A program made the position numbers and the translations under genes. From the NCBI GenBank assembly GCA_037903355.1, contig JBAJFE010000028.1, positions 1 to 64,000 of the forward strand: 64,000 nucleotides of DNA. The letters are read 5' to 3'. Below, piece by piece: positions 46,821 to 60,523 of the stretch. Positions within the stretch are counted from its first letter, which is position 1. Each line of letters opens with the position of its first letter. Below the pieces are notes generated by a model, which was given only the letters and a program-made list of their open reading frames with translations, searched no databases and had not been told where the DNA came from. The stretch is from Trichuris trichiura (Eukaryota > Nematoda > Enoplea > Trichinellida > Trichuridae).

Positions 46821-49800
46821 TCATAAAAGAATGAGCCCGTTTTCGCCAATTTCCGTGTGCTTGACGACAAACTCAGGCATCGAATGGGTCATCCATTTAA
46901 GCTGAATATGTTCGTACATTGTCTTGTTAAAGAACAGCGGATTGCTCCGGGTTAATCCTTCATCCGTCTCGCCGTGATCGTCGACATAGGGGGCGCTGAC
47001 GAGACAAACGCGACAACCCGGAGCGGATACCTGTATTTGACAGGTTGAAATGCTCAAATATGAACATCCGTTGAAAATAGCCTTTTCAACACGGGGAAAG
47101 CTCTCTTACCGAAGATACAAATATATGGCGCTGGAGCAATTCAAGGAATGGAAAAAACAATTGCTGACTAATCGATGACCAAGCGCTTTCTTGCAACAAT
47201 ACGGCTGCGTACATATAACTTTGCCGCAGACTAGACAGACGCTACCGGTTGCCGAATCGACCGTACCCAAAGATGGACATCTAACGAATAAAATAAAGCA
47301 TTGCGTGTTCTATTCTCAATTTACGAACTGTCGTACTTGCAGGATGCCCACGCTGCTAAAGCGTCGTCATACTTTAACGGAAGGTTTATCAACCTTTCCG
47401 GACGTACGATTGGAAATCGCGGCAGCTCTCTGTCGTGCACCAAAGAACGAACCTTATGCAAAGAGCACCAGCTAAAGAAAACGGGCAAGCTGAGCATACG
47501 CGTCGTTGACCGATTACGGCTACCTTTTGATGGCGTCCATGTCCAAGAAATCCACCAGCTCCGACAAAGTATTTGGAAGACCAAGGTAACGACAAACCAA
47601 TGGGAAATCATCCTTTATACTGGGATCTGATATGCAAAAAACAAACTTCGAAAAAGGCTGTACAGCTAAAAGCGTCTACCTTTCAAAGCTTCCGGAGGGG
47701 GAATCAAAGTGAGACTGTACTGGAATAAGGCGACCATACGAAGAAACTTTCTTACTGCTTCCCTTAAGATGACGTGCCTTAAGGGGGCAGATTCCATCGG
47801 GAGCGGACCGTTTAATTTGAGCCATTCGGACAACGGTGTACGCAAACGTTCAAAAGCAGATTCATCGGCTGAACCGGCAAGCGCTGCGTCCATTCCGGGT
47901 GGCCCATCGTCGGTGGAAGAGCAAAAAATTTGTAGAAAAAGCGCGCTAAGCACCAAACGAAGAAGATGGTGTTCGCAGGGGCCGCCAACCGGCAGAACAG
48001 CTTCAAATGACTCCTCGGACGATAAAGCTGTCATCATAAACGTCATGAGCACCTAAAATGGCAAACATTGGGCTCACAGGCTCGTCTGAAAATGCAAATG
48101 CGTACATAGCTGGTAAAGAGGTCAATCTGCAAAACGCAAGGGATACCAGGCTGTCCTGGCACCATTTTGGTCGCCTTTTCGAACAGTCGCGACGGAAGAA
48201 ATGGCTTCAGCTGCTGCAGAAGCGTGAACCGAAGATAATGTTGACCAAAAGCTGCTCCAAGATAAGCGACACATCTCGGAAAAGCCGTCAGACAACTGCG
48301 CTAAAAGCAATTCCAAAGTTTCACTGAGTCAACAGAGGCTGCTTTGTCATGCCTGCTTAACGGAAAAGGCGCCAAAAAGAGCCTTATTTTCCAACTCAAG
48401 TTCGCTTTCCACGCAGCGTATCGTGTACGCCAACGCTTGATAGGTGGTCTGTAGTACGTAGTAAGAACATGGCGAAGTACGGATGTAACCCATCTGAAGA
48501 AAATCAACCGCATATTCAAAGAGTAACATACGCTTTAACAGCGGCCTACCGCGTAAACCGAATCGACGAACGCTGCTATGGCGGTCTTATAATCGTTGGT
48601 CAGTTGTAAACTAAAAATACAAGCACGTAAGCTACACGACATTGACATCTAACTGTATCGGTATAGTTGGAATGTAAAAAGGGGTTTTTGAAATATTAAA
48701 TGTGAATACTACAAAGTACAAAGTTTACCCTGGTTTGTAATAACTTTTATAGGCGGAATGTGGCTTCCATTCCGACGATGTACGCTCGTCGAGGAGCTCG
48801 CCTGTAGAGAAATAATCGGACGCATCACCTTCGCTGACCGTTTGGCTATTTTCCGAATCATTTGACGTCGCTGACGACCCGTCTGCTCTTGCGCTTCTTT
48901 CCTGTTCTTCTAAAGAACATTGTAGATGTAGCTTCTTCTTTTACGCGGGCGTGGAAGCATTTCACAACTGCGCATGGAGAAACAACTCGTGTGCAATTAT
49001 TTTTTGTTGATCGTGCATCGAGGCTAGCCGCATCCCATCGGCCAAGACTCGATTCGCAACAACAAACAAAAAAGTGAATTACGTAGGGGTTGTTGTAGTT
49101 CCTACGCAGCTATGAAATGCTCCTTTAAAAATTCGGAAGTACCGTATGGATAGGATGTTAAGCGAAGCATACCGATTGGTCTAACAATTCTAAGCATAAT
49201 TTCACCGGGCGATAAAGTCTTTTTTTTCAACCACGGAATTCGCAACATTCTAACGTCCACTACTTCGTCGGCCCAATGACTTAGAGGGTTAATGACCGAG
49301 ACGATCGTCTCCTGCCATTTCTTGTAGCTGAATTCTTCTTTACTGGCGCTACGAGAAATTTAAATTTTTATCCTTTTCTATAAATGCTGGGGCCATTTAT
49401 ACCTTGAATGCCAAAGCTCTCGAGCAGCGGGTAGCAAAGGAACTACCGTGTTGGAAATTCGTTTACAAAGTGGACATAGGTACTCGGGAGGATCCGTCGG
49501 TGTTATGGACGATCGCCACATGAAGCCTTGGTGCTGCTCTTGTTGAGCTATGCCAGCGAAATAACTGAAATACCAATAACAAAATGTCTGACCATACTTG
49601 AAAATATTCTTATTGGAATTACGCGTTCCAGCATTCCCAGTGCATCGCATGACCGCAGGTGCTTAGATGCACCGCACTGTTGAACGAAAAAGGAGTATAA
49701 TAATAATTCCATATATCTTCATCCCGACTACGCTTCTTGCGACGATTGCGGTATACAGACGAGCTGAACAATGATCAATGCATTAAAACATGGTGCTAAA

Positions 49801-52800
49801 TATTACTCTTGAATCAACGCGGCATAAACCATTAGTCGCCCGTCCGTTTTGACCGTATCTGATTCTTGGCAAAGAACGCAATCGGCATTCGAATCTTCGA
49901 AAGGCAAAGTAATGCTTTGCTTGGGACCCAAAGAGACGGCAAATTCTTGTTCTTTCACCTGCCTAAACCGCGCGAGCAAAGTTAGCGGTCATTTGAAAAA
50001 AAAAAGATACTACCTCGTCTCCGTGCCGTAGGAAAGGCCTTCAAGAAGATGTATCGTTTCCTCCAATTCCAGTTTATTTTTCTAAACTTGGCAACAATAG
50101 ACAAAAGCAACAAAAAACGACTAATTTGAACAAACAATACCGTCTGGAAGCTTTCTTGCATCTGCTTTATGTGAGCCATCGCCAGTTGTCTCTTCAAAAG
50201 AGCCGTTTCTCGACACTGTCGCTTCCTGGCGCTTTCTCCCTCTTCGCTGGATAAGTCAAGCTTTGAGCTTTCAACCGGCGTGGATGAACATTCGCCTTTG
50301 AGCGTAGCATCCTTTTGCTGCTCTATACTTCTTAGCATCTTTAAGAAGTGACCACGGTACAGTAAACAAAATATTGCAAGGGACAGTTTGTACTTACTCG
50401 GAAAGTCCAGTCCAGCAAGCTGCGAACCATTGCGGACAACTTCGCTACTCGAATCCTTTCCAATAGCTGAGTTAGATTCAAATCCTTCCACTTGCAAACC
50501 TGAGCTGCTCGCTCGGTGAAATTGACTCTATAAGAAGCCGATGACTTCCAGAGCGAAGGCATTTTTTTAAATCTTTTCGGAGAAGCAATACCTTTCCGCC
50601 GGAGGTGGATCAGCGGACAACTGAGCAGACTCTTCGTTTAAAGCCATTCCAACAAGGAACAATGCTCGGTGCAGCTGAGTCTCCGTGACGAGTTGGGAAT
50701 TTTCCGTAGCACGACCAAAAATGGTGGCCAGCAAGTAAAGAAAACTGTCGCAGCACAGAATTCTCAGCACAGGCAAAAACAACTGAGTGAATTGAGGTGC
50801 AACCGGCGGTGGGCAAGCTGTAACCGACGAATCGATTCGAAACGCCCGTATACGTCGGAATACCTTTGATGTGAGTTGGCTTTTCCTTGCGGAAGTCCGT
50901 CTGGAATTTGTCCGCTTCCGCAACCTGCTTTTTATTGTAGTGCCAATAAAATGGATTGTACTCGACAAGATATTCTTCCTTCAGCGAGTATGTGCCGCCT
51001 GCGCAAACTGTCGGGGGCCTATAAGGAAAGTGCAATTAAACATTTGCGAAAAACTAAAAAGATAGCAAGGAATAATATCGCTTACTTGAAGTCTGCAATG
51101 GAAGAAACAATCTGCTCGAACGAATTGTCACTTCGATCTTGGGATACGCACTGTTCAAGCTTGCTGAAAGTGGCTGGCCCTTGAAAGAGAACATGCAGAG
51201 CAGATCGACGAAGTATATCTCGTTTCGTCACATTGCCAACTCCAATGGCCCATCTTTCGCCTAAACAATTTGTTCGTTCTAGCCTAATCAACAAATATCG
51301 TAACATGAAGAAACAATATGAGCTCTAATTGGTCAAATGAAAAGAACAGCACACAAATCTGTTAAAAGGAGCAAAAAAAACGCAAAGCAAATGCGAATTG
51401 CAAGCACAGACATCGAGGAAACGCAAAACTTATGCGTAAATTTTAAACCCATTTCCTCAACGGAATTACAAGTTCTTTGCTCCAAAAGTTGCGCCACCGA
51501 TGACAGGCAACTCTTGAAGAAATTTACGTTAGCAAAAAAAACTATCACTGGGGTTTGAAAGGCTGCGTTCGCGACTAACGCGCAAAACTCGCGGTTTTAA
51601 AAATTGGCTAATAAATGAAACAGGATGAATTCCAAATCTTACTGTATATGACGAACCTACACAGCTTTAAGTTTGAGACTTACTCTTACTCTACCGCCAA
51701 ATAAAACCTAAACAATCATCCGTGCCCGGATGCGCGAAAAGCTTTAGTCTTATAGGAAAATGACGCCGCGTTCTCAAATCAATTATTCATTCAAAACAGG
51801 AGTACACACACAGCGTTCGCTTCGATGAAAACGTCAACGAACTACGTCTTTTACTTTTCAACCAACAGAGGCCGCAATATGTATTTGCGACAGAAGGAAC
51901 AACACTTCGCATTGCGGCAAAAAAATGCGGCGAAGCGCTTGCTTTCGAAGGTACGGTTTTAGTCTAAAAACGAGTAAAAAGCGAGCTGTGAGAAAAGACT
52001 GGTTCTATCATTGGCTTAGTCCAGAAAGTTCTGCTTTTTCGCAGCTTCCGGAAGAAAGATAGTAACTTCAAGCAAGCGCTTTGCCAGAAGGAACAGGGCA
52101 AGGGTACAGGAATATGTTTGATAATCAGGTTAACTGGTTACTAAAGAAGACTTCGCCAATACAAAATATCTTACCCAGCACAATTATAAGCAATTGGAGA
52201 AAACGTTCAGTGATATGAGCTTGAAGACCTTCCTCCTCGGAGCGAGTTTCTTGATAATTGTGGCTAAAAATTAAACGAAAATAATAGAAGAACTTTTCGG
52301 GACGTTTTACCTTAAAAAATCTTGCAAGTCAAAGGAGGAGATCAGCTGGATGACAAAGTGATCCGTATTCATCAACGTAGCTGCGATCTGATAAAGATTT
52401 ACCCAATAAAGGTGTAAGCTTAACACGGAGGCTTTTTGCTCATACTTGCAACAGCAAAATATCTCTGTCGTACATTTCGGCTCGTCGCTCGAAGCTACGA
52501 AACGCATATTCCTGAATAAGCAGGTTAGCTTACGTTCTAATATGGCGCATTAAAAGCATGCCAGCTATACCTGATAGGCTGCCGCCCGCCCATTTCTCCT
52601 CCACATACCGCAACTTGTTTCAGCGCAACAGACTTGTACGCGAAGGGCAGATTGAATCAACTCTACGGGATTCATCTCTACACCGAAAAGGGTTTTCCAC
52701 GTGTTAAACGGCACCTCGCATAGAGGAATGTTTAAATAAAAGCCTACAAGCATTATAATTTACATAAAGCTAGACCACGCAACAAAATCAAACCGGCAAG

Positions 52801-55800
52801 CATTCTTTGAAGTGGTGAAAAGAAGGACACTTCGTCAACTTTCGAATCGTAAGCAATGCAGCTGACTCTTTTGCAGCCAACTTGAAAATCCATAATTCAA
52901 ATTTCGAAACGCCAAAAAGGAGGGACGGCTTACAGTCGATCCAACGATAACGATAGGATTGCTTGTGCAGGTAGAACGCAACGTCGCAGGCTGCCTGTCT
53001 AAGCAACAGAGACGCAACTTTAGCCTGAGAAAAAAAGAAGAAAACAAAAATGACCGTCGCAACAGCGAACAAAATGGATAGATTACGTCACTGCTTGCCC
53101 ATTCGTGAATTAGTTGAAGCAAGCTGGTGCTTGACTCGGCCAAATTGTAAGCAGTTTCAATTATTGGCTCCCACTCGATGTGTACGTCGATGTGGCGAAC
53201 CGACTTTTCCATATCTTGCATACATTTCAGGAACATAGTGAGCGCTCGGTAGCCTTTAACAAATTTGACTCGCAACAAGTCGTCCCACTGATCTTTTTTG
53301 GGAACGTTGGTCAACAAGTAGCTAAAGGCGACGCGCTGAGTATAAGGACAAAAAATGTTTCTGGAAAAAAAATCTTACCTAACATCCTTTAAGCATTGGC
53401 CGATAAATGAAACAGGATGAATTCCAACTTCCCGCCTGAAAGTTAATGGTCCATCGTCTAGAACAAAACAGCTAATAGAGGAAAAATGCCAAAAACGTTT
53501 ATCAAAAACCTGTGTGATACTCGACGCAACGCGAATGGAGCGCTTTGAAAATATGCGATAACGCATCATGGCTTTTGATGAGGTTCATCGCCTTTCAAAT
53601 CAGTTAATGCACTTGTCAATAGCGGTATCAAAGACGGCTTACAATGGACTTAACCGTGAATACTTGAACGGACATTGAAATGGAGCAAACGACAAGGCTG
53701 TAGTCGTCCAGGATGTACAAGTCGAGCAATTCGGGATAAAGCTATAACGAAAAGTCGGCGGGAAGAAATAAGCCGAAAACCGACGGTTGCTTACTTTCAA
53801 GAACAAAACTGAAAACTTTTTCCTGGAACGCGCCTCCTTAAGTAAAGTTGACATTATTAGACGCTGCACGCTGACACGACAAGCTAAACAAAAGGACAAG
53901 ATAAGTCCCCTATTCAAAAGACGGAATCGCGCGTCAAAGTACTTTTCCACAAGAAAGAATCGGAAGTCAACAGCGTGGCGGCTAAGCACTTCTTGGAAGC
54001 GCGGCAACAGCTTCCCTCGTAACCCATCAAAACCGCGCAAAATGTGGGCAGTAGCAAGGCTGAAAATAGCTAACACATATTGATTGGCTCCGTTAACATG
54101 TCGTCTATTCAAAAACTTACGACAATCGTAAAGCAATTTGCCGGATATCCAATCCAGCAATGCCTGTGCAAAATACTGATGAGCTACGAAGCTGCTCTCT
54201 ATTGTTTTGACCTCCAAAGGGCGTAGTGACTGTTCAGCGGAATAACCCTAAGTACAGTACGAATGCAACCGGCTGTATCGTCAAAACTTTACGCTACAAA
54301 AGTTCGGCGGGAATGACGTTGACAGAGCCGCAAAATTTAAAAGGAGGAACAACAAGGAACTTTCACCTCCTACGTTATATGCCTCCTCTACACTTCTTGG
54401 AAAAAAGCGTCTTTCTCGGCACAGTTTGAATAAACTGCAGCATGTTCAGTTCGTGGAGATGCCTTTACTACTTAAGTGAATAGTTGAGCATGGAGTGCGT
54501 TGCGCAGAGGCACCCAGTCCAAGTACACTATGCCGATAAAGTCGCTTTCTTCTACGGAGGTTGAATGTAACTCATCACCTTGCTTATCCTTAGGTGGACG
54601 CTAAAGATTAGTATTTTTATAATATTTTCCCGTTTAAGGGAAAAAGTCGTAATATAAAATGAAACTGACGGATATCGATTGAAGCTGCGTTATCATTGAA
54701 GTGCGCTTCAAGAAATCCTATTCTCATGTAGCATCATGGAACGGCTATAAATTAATCACTCAAAAGGTCGACTGCTTATGAGAGTTATTAAAGTGCCTTC
54801 CTAAAAAGGAAATGTTTTTACACTACCGATTTTGCAATAAAGCGAAATAAAATTTGTTTATTGACGTCTTACCGCAACTCTGTCTCTTATTGCATTACAG
54901 TCTGTTTGATCACCGCAGTAAATGGTGGCACGTCCTATGCGATCCACTCTGGTTACGTACAGGGTCGCGACGGAAAGTGAACAATTCAAAGTTGACATGA
55001 CGGCATAGATGACGGACTCGTACGAATGCAGTTCGTCATTGAATAAAACACACTGGAAACCACGTTCACTTTGTCTAAGACGAAATGCGAGGAATGCTAA
55101 ATGGATAACCATAAAGCTTACTGAGCCACCAACGGTTTTGGCAAAGACGTGGACAACAGTACGTTTGAAATGTAGATTAAAAGGCATTCAGTGATCATCT
55201 GCCATCTCTGCTCGGTTCCTTCAGGCAATAATGAAGCGACAGCCTCGTGAGAGGGCAGCGACTTTTTCGGTTCATGTTGCTGGCAAAAAGGATCCGCTTT
55301 CCATGCTTCTGGATCACCACAGTCGCAGTATCCTGTACCAGAGCTGGTTGTTATCTGTAGGGAAATTAAGCTTGAAGCAATAAGCAAAATCTCAAAGCCC
55401 ATAGCTGACCATATACTTGTGCTTTTTATGAGCGGATAGTTCGAAGCAGGAAGCGCAAAGTACGCAAGTTGGGTCAGCAGCGCAACCCCTTGAAAAATGG
55501 TATTTAAAAATAATTTTAAAGAAAACGAATAAAGCATTGGTATATACCTGCACGAGTAAGTCGCTTCACCGTTTGCAAACACATGATTACACCTGTGAGA
55601 AGCTTCTAGCTGAGGAATATTGTGTCGCTTGAAGAACTCGGGGAAGTCCAGTTTAGCAGCACCGCAATACAACTCACCGATCGGACGAAAAATTAAATTA
55701 TTAATCTCCTGAAAATAAGTTGCCTTGTACGGAAAAGATGAATCACTCAAAAAGGAAAGACAAACTTGTGATGGTTCTTGCTGTTCTGCCGGATCATCGT

Positions 55801-55993
55801 ACGCATTGTAAACTTGCGGTACGTGTTTAGATAGGTAACTGCATATTTCCAAGTACAGCTGTTCAAACTTGCTTCGGTCTAACGTCAAATCCCGAACAAC
55901 CTGAAGCAGAGACTTATTTTTTACGGACATTAGCGCGGCTACCCTAGTGGAAATAACCTCAACCAAAGCCGGCGGCTGCACATGTTCATCCAT
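46821..55993 (-). CDS. ubr-1: UBR1/UBR2-type N-recognin E3 ubiquitin ligase
   Basis: One multi-exon gene covers this 9.2 kb; colinear segments match UBR2 throughout. Verified N-terminal exons are 55548-55993, 55410-55488, 55122-55354 and 54873-55074; the last exon is 46821-47052. The UBR zinc box is complete: [41 protein letters not shown] ClpS-like segment follows ([20 protein letters not shown]). Then come MWRRNG (52.6 kb), [16 protein letters not shown] (51.2 kb), [12 protein letters not shown] (50.65 kb) and a charged coiled coil (50.2 kb). The RING-H2 runs from CVLCQESD (49.88 kb) through [11 protein letters not shown] (49.65 kb) to [13 protein letters not shown] (49.47 kb). The C-terminal block has [15 protein letters not shown] and [15 protein letters not shown]. 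It binds type 1 and 2 N-degrons and ubiquitinates them for proteasomal degradation. Middle joins, especially 54.2-54.6 kb, are unresolved. Confidence 0.92.
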
Positions 55994-56804
55994 GTTGGTT
56001 CGAATCGATTTCACTGCAATCTACATTATATCGAGACCATTGGAAAACAGTGAATAAGCACGACACTAAAGATCATTTTCGTATCTGCAACTCGCCACAC
56101 AAATTAGACGTCGCGAAAAGCGAATTTTGAAAACAAGAAGTTAAAAATGCAACTTAAAAATTTTCCCCTTTTTCAAGCGTAACAGCAGCTGACAATGGAA
56201 GAGAGGAAAGAAGGTTCCAGGCAAAAATTACACGCGCAACAACGAAAAAGCAAAGACGAAAATAACGAGTAAACACTGCTAAAGACAACTGCTTATTGCA
56301 CCAACCGAACGGCACCCACATCTCGCAAAAGACGGAAAAACAATGCAACTTGCGTCAAAACGCATAATTCGAGACACTTACAGTAAGCTTGATTAGCAGG
56401 CAACAACGTTGAGGAACTTCATGTTGTTCTTCCATTTGCTAAGCTTCTGTACATCTTTGAATGCAGTTATTTTTATTCGGTTGCACAATTGTTGTCTGTG
56501 GCCAAAATTTTTGTAGTAAAGTAAATTTGTTTCGCAACCGCACTTTACGACCGAGAGGCAGCAAGCGATTACTTTGATTTTATCGGATACAATTCGCATG
56601 TGTTTTACATTTAAAGCTGCGAACTGAACAGGTGCTTTACCGTGTTTACAACGAGAAAAGTTTTCCGCATTAACAGACCAACTACTTTTAAATAGCGTAT
56701 TTATTAGGCCAACGGAGGAACATAACCATAGATGAATTGAAAATGAGAACAAATTCTAAGCAAAAGTGCTGCTAACAAGTATGGCTATAATAAATTTGCT
56801 AAAA
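55994..56804. other. Intergenic between ubr-1 and cyclophilin
   Basis: Upstream region of the UBR gene and 3' end of the cyclophilin transcript; a minus-strand AATAAA signal lies at 56700-56705. A candidate acceptor (TTGCAG) just 5' of the UBR ATG suggests a 5' UTR intron. No additional gene seen. Confidence 0.5.
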
Positions 56805-57422
56805 TCACTTCGCATCATCCTTAGTAACAGCGAATGGCTGATCGACTCGAAGTTCTCCACAGTTGGCTATAACAACATCTTCAACTGGACGATCGTTGGA
56901 ACCAGTCTTTGTGTTTTCAATTTTTCTGACAACATTCATGCCTTCCAAAACTTTACCAAAGACGACGTGCCTTCCATTGAGCCAAGATGTTTTCACAGTG
57001 GTGATAAAGAACTGAGAGCCGTTGGTATCTTTCCCGGCGTTCGCCATGCTGAGCCAGCCAGCACCATAATGCTGCAGCTTAAAGTTCTCATCCGGAAACT
57101 GTTTACCGTATATACTACGACCGCCAGTGCCATCATGGTTAGTGAAGTCGCCACCTTGAATCATGAAGTCTTTGATCACGCGATGGAACTTAGAACCCTT
57201 GTAGCCTTCGCCGACAGGTCGCTTAGCCAGTTCGACGAAGTTCTTTGTCGTCTTTGGCACCGTATTGCCGAAGAGTCCAATAACAATGCGACCAACCTCA
57301 TTTCCTCCGATTGTTATGTCAAAGAAAACTTTCTGCGTGACTTTTGGACCAGTTGGTTCTTCGGCAATTGCCTTGCAAACCGTAGCTACAAAACACAAAG
57401 AAACAAAAAACCAACTATCCAT
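56805..57422 (-). CDS. PPIB: Secretory-pathway cyclophilin (peptidyl-prolyl isomerase)
   Basis: A single exon encodes 205 residues from ATG 57422. A signal peptide ([20 protein letters not shown]) precedes a full cyclophilin domain: [20 protein letters not shown], then [20 protein letters not shown] with the catalytic Arg. GSQFFITT and [12 protein letters not shown] follow, the latter containing the Trp that contacts cyclosporin A. It catalyses cis-trans isomerisation of prolyl bonds and, given the signal peptide, should act in the ER lumen on nascent secretory proteins, as PPIB (CypB) does. The C-terminus AVTKDDAK is not a classical KDEL signal; CypB is likewise retained without one. The frame is open upstream of this ATG, but the first ATG gives the signal peptide. 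A large open frame on the opposite strand is its shadow. Confidence 0.93.
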   Translation of the reverse strand: MDSWFFVSLCFVATVCKAIAEEPTGPKVTQKVFFDITIGGNEVGRIVIGLFGNTVPKTTKNFVELAKRPVGEGYKGSKFHRVIKDFMIQGGDFTNHDGTGGRSIYGKQFPDENFKLQHYGAGWLSMANAGKDTNGSQFFITTVKTSWLNGRHVVFGKVLEGMNVVRKIENTKTGSNDRPVEDVVIANCGELRVDQPFAVTKDDAK

Positions 57423-59829
57423 TCGGTACACCAGAAAAGTCAACGTCACGCAAAAGGCGTACTGTACGAAGTTGTAAAAACGGTTCACGCGTACATTCCG
57501 AACCTGCGAACAGTTAATTAGGATGACCTGCCAAAAACTCTTCTATAATTTAACTGACGCTTGTAAGGACTGTGTTAAGCATTCTCTCCGTTTTGCTGAA
57601 AAACTTTATGCGTCTTCGACTAACCTACAAAAATTATACGGAACAAAACTGTTCATATCGAAGGAATACTTCATTTCGCAAAAACTTTTCCGAATTCAAA
57701 AGTAATTGCAATGTCATTGAGCATTGATAAATTGTTGTTTATATGAAAGGTATCAATGCGTTACTTTGGCAGATAAAACGACGCGCTTAAGACACGCAGT
57801 CGCGTGCAACTGTCGACTACTTCTCACTCATGCAACCGTTCATTAATTCATTAATTATGCCACAGTCGATAGAAATATAAGCCTTGAGTATCTCCCACGG
57901 TTGTTAAGTACTGTAGGCGGAACTAAAATTAGGTTACTTTACCCTGGTAAGCGATAACAGTCTAAGCTGAAGTAATGACAGATTTCAACTTTAAGTTCGG
58001 CCGGCCTACGGTTACTGGGACCAAGAGGACTTGATTTTAGGTTTCAGTATGGACTGTATAGCCTTTACCTTTGACAGCAGAGCTTGATGTTACTAGCTTC
58101 AATCTAAAATCAAAATGCCCTCGTTCCAGTAACTGTAAATAGCCTTTGCGTAACTCTAAAACAAGAAATAATTTTTATATAGGTTGGATCAATTTGCATA
58201 GGTTAATTGTCCTTGAGTTTATTTTTTCTTACGGTACACAACGAGCGACACTTGAAGAGACGACAGGTTTAGTATTTTTTATATTTTTGCCATGAAAAAC
58301 TATTATCTGGAGTGGAATTAATTTTTAATTGTCCTCATCTCCATCCTAACGACGCAGTTATTTAGTATTTCAAGTTGGTGGGTAGACTATCTAAATCTGA
58401 GCGCCCTTTGTTCAAGACGTGTTAGAGAAAGACGCACACGTCTACCTTGCAGAGAACAGTCCGAAGGGAAACCTGCTGCATCGCTATTAGCTTGAACATC
58501 AAATTCACAAGTTACACGTGTCACTACTTACCTGCACATCATTTGCTGATTACTTTATTCACAATATGCAATTATTTTGCCTTATTTCGCTTTCTTTCAT
58601 GTGTTATAATTCAGCTTTAACAACAGTGGTTAACTTAATGTGTAATTATGCTGTCAATAAAACGTAATTTACAATGAAATGCGATCTCACGTTAACGATA
58701 ACAGACTAGTAAATGGAGAACTTAACACCCGATATATTTATACTGCTGAAACGCTCTCGTCTTGAAAACGTTTTCTGTTCATGTTTACTCAAGCAAACTT
58801 GTTTCTACCTGTTGGATACCACCTGCAAAACATATCGGTTGTTCCGTGGAGTGACTCAGCGATATGCTGAACATGGAGTCATCTGCAGCCCAAATGCTTT
58901 CTCACCTAACCGAAGATTTATTTACTAAATGAGACAGCGATTCTGCGTGCGAGCAGACGCGCGTAGCTGCGTATCTTATCTCTAATCAAGATGTTCTCCC
59001 CTGCCATCGAATACCGAGATATAAATTGAATCTGCTGTAATATTTTGAGTTAAGGAAATGACTATTTACAATAAACGCTAGAGAGCTGAGTTAAAAGCGT
59101 TGAGCAGGATAGCTTACTTAGACGGAGCAATGTTGAAACGGTAAATGGAGCATGGAGTCCGTATCGGTTGATTACACTTAAGAAAAATTATAAACACCTA
59201 AAGGAAGTTCCATTAAGCTTAAGAAAGCCTCGTAAAGCATTGAGCACATTTACGTTATTCGTGATCATGTATTCTACAGCAAATTGGTTTTTAAGCAGAA
59301 TACTTTAATTCAATTTTTTGAAATAAGCAGCTTGCAAATGCCGAAGAAAAGAAAATGCTATCGCGAAGAGAAAAGACATTTGTTGGCTGCGCTTCCTCAT
59401 TTGTTACCTGAAAATACATTTCTGTTTACTGTAGGTATCGCTGTGACATTCATTTAAATAGCCTTTCCCACAGTTTCAACTCCGAAAATTACGTTAATTA
59501 CTTTTTGTAGACATAAACAGCTTATCGATGCCCCTGCCCTTGCTGGAAATAAACAAACTTCTTCCTGCGTTTGTATTGTGCTGTGTGACGACGACGAAAC
59601 ATTTGAAGCGATAAAAATATACCGATCAAACGATGCATTGATTCCAGCTAGGCGAACATAGCTGACCGTCATCGCATTAGCCCAGTTTTTGCGAGCGTTT
59701 CGATGTTACTAAAAAGCTTGTCAAAAAACCGAATAAAAAGTATGACAAAGCAGCATGATGGTTTATTTACAGACGAAAAGCGCTGTCATGCACAACAATT
59801 ACAATTTGTCGAGTAAAAGCAACACGATT
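57423..59829. other. Intergenic, no confirmed gene
   Basis: No gene supported. It contains an inverted repeat at 58004-58144 (listed separately) and AT-rich sequence. The minus-strand polyadenylation signal of ISCA1 (AATAAA) is at 59762-59767. Confidence 0.5.
58004..58144. mobile_element. Imperfect inverted-repeat element (MITE-like)
   Basis: The left arm (58004-58045) has GGTTACTGGGACCAAGAGG then TTGATTTTAGG. It is matched by the complement of the right arm (58099-58144), which has CTAAAATCAAAATGCCCTCG and TTCCAGTAACTG. It is about 141 bp and non-coding. The exact borders and target duplication are not clear. Confidence 0.5.
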
Positions 59830-60225
59830 CTACACGTTGAAGCTTTCGCCGCAGCCACATGTTCCTTTAACGTTTGGATTGCGAAAAACAAATCCTGAAG
59901 AAAGTTTCGATTCAACATAGTCTATTTCAGTGCCAAGCGCAGTGATCAGAGCCCTCGGTTCAATAAACAGCTTTGCACCATTGACTTTAACCTCTTCATC
60001 GTAGGGGTCTTTCTTCGATGCATATTCAAAACTATAGACCAACCCGTTGCAACCACGCTGCTTTACGCTCATGCGTATACCGGATGCCGTCGGCTGCTGT
60101 TTTAAGTATTCTTTGATTTTCTGCTTGGCACTTTCCGTCAACGTAACCGCAGTAACCGTTGGACGACGTACTGCTCGAACAACACGTCCAACGCCAACTT
60201 GCTGACTATAGCGTCGGAAAAACAT
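59830..60225 (-). CDS. ISCA1: ISCA1-like mitochondrial iron-sulfur assembly protein
   Basis: A single exon encodes 131 residues from ATG 60225. The first about 25 residues (MFFRRYSQQVGVGRVVRAVRR) are basic and acid-free, a typical mitochondrial presequence. The A-type carrier domain follows: TLTESAKQKIKEYLKQQP, SVKQRGCNGLVYSFEY, and the C-terminal KGTCGCGESFNV. The three conserved cysteines (CNG and CGC) that bind the cluster or iron are present. ISCA1 works with ISCA2 and IBA57 to make mitochondrial 4Fe-4S clusters for aconitase, lipoate synthase and respiratory enzymes. Length and motifs are normal for the family. It is the nearest downstream neighbour of the TFIIA gene on the same strand, about 300 bp away, with its own polyadenylation signal. 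Confidence 0.95.
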   Translation of the reverse strand: MFFRRYSQQVGVGRVVRAVRRPTVTAVTLTESAKQKIKEYLKQQPTASGIRMSVKQRGCNGLVYSFEYASKKDPYDEEVKVNGAKLFIEPRALITALGTEIDYVESKLSSGFVFRNPNVKGTCGCGESFNV

Positions 60226-60523
60226 GTTCAAAAGTGCCACACCTATAAACAGTCATTAAAAAACATGCCAAAGTGATACGGCTGAGAGAAGCTCGGCTGA
60301 GCATGCGACTCTGCATACAGTAGGCAAAGCTGAAATCCCAAAATTATGTTTATTTCTGCGAATAAGCATTTGCGGGTAATTCATCGCAAACGTGGTGGGT
60401 TAAAACCAAAAGCATTGGACCTGTTGGTATACCTTACACCAAGACGATGGATGATCGCGTACCCAACCACACCATGCTACATAACAATCATGAAGCGCGT
60501 TAAGTACAGCGTACGTGACATAT

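Noticed and set aside
56766..57521. 251-codon plus-strand open frame
   Set aside because: It is the antisense shadow of the cyclophilin gene, whose motifs are unambiguous.
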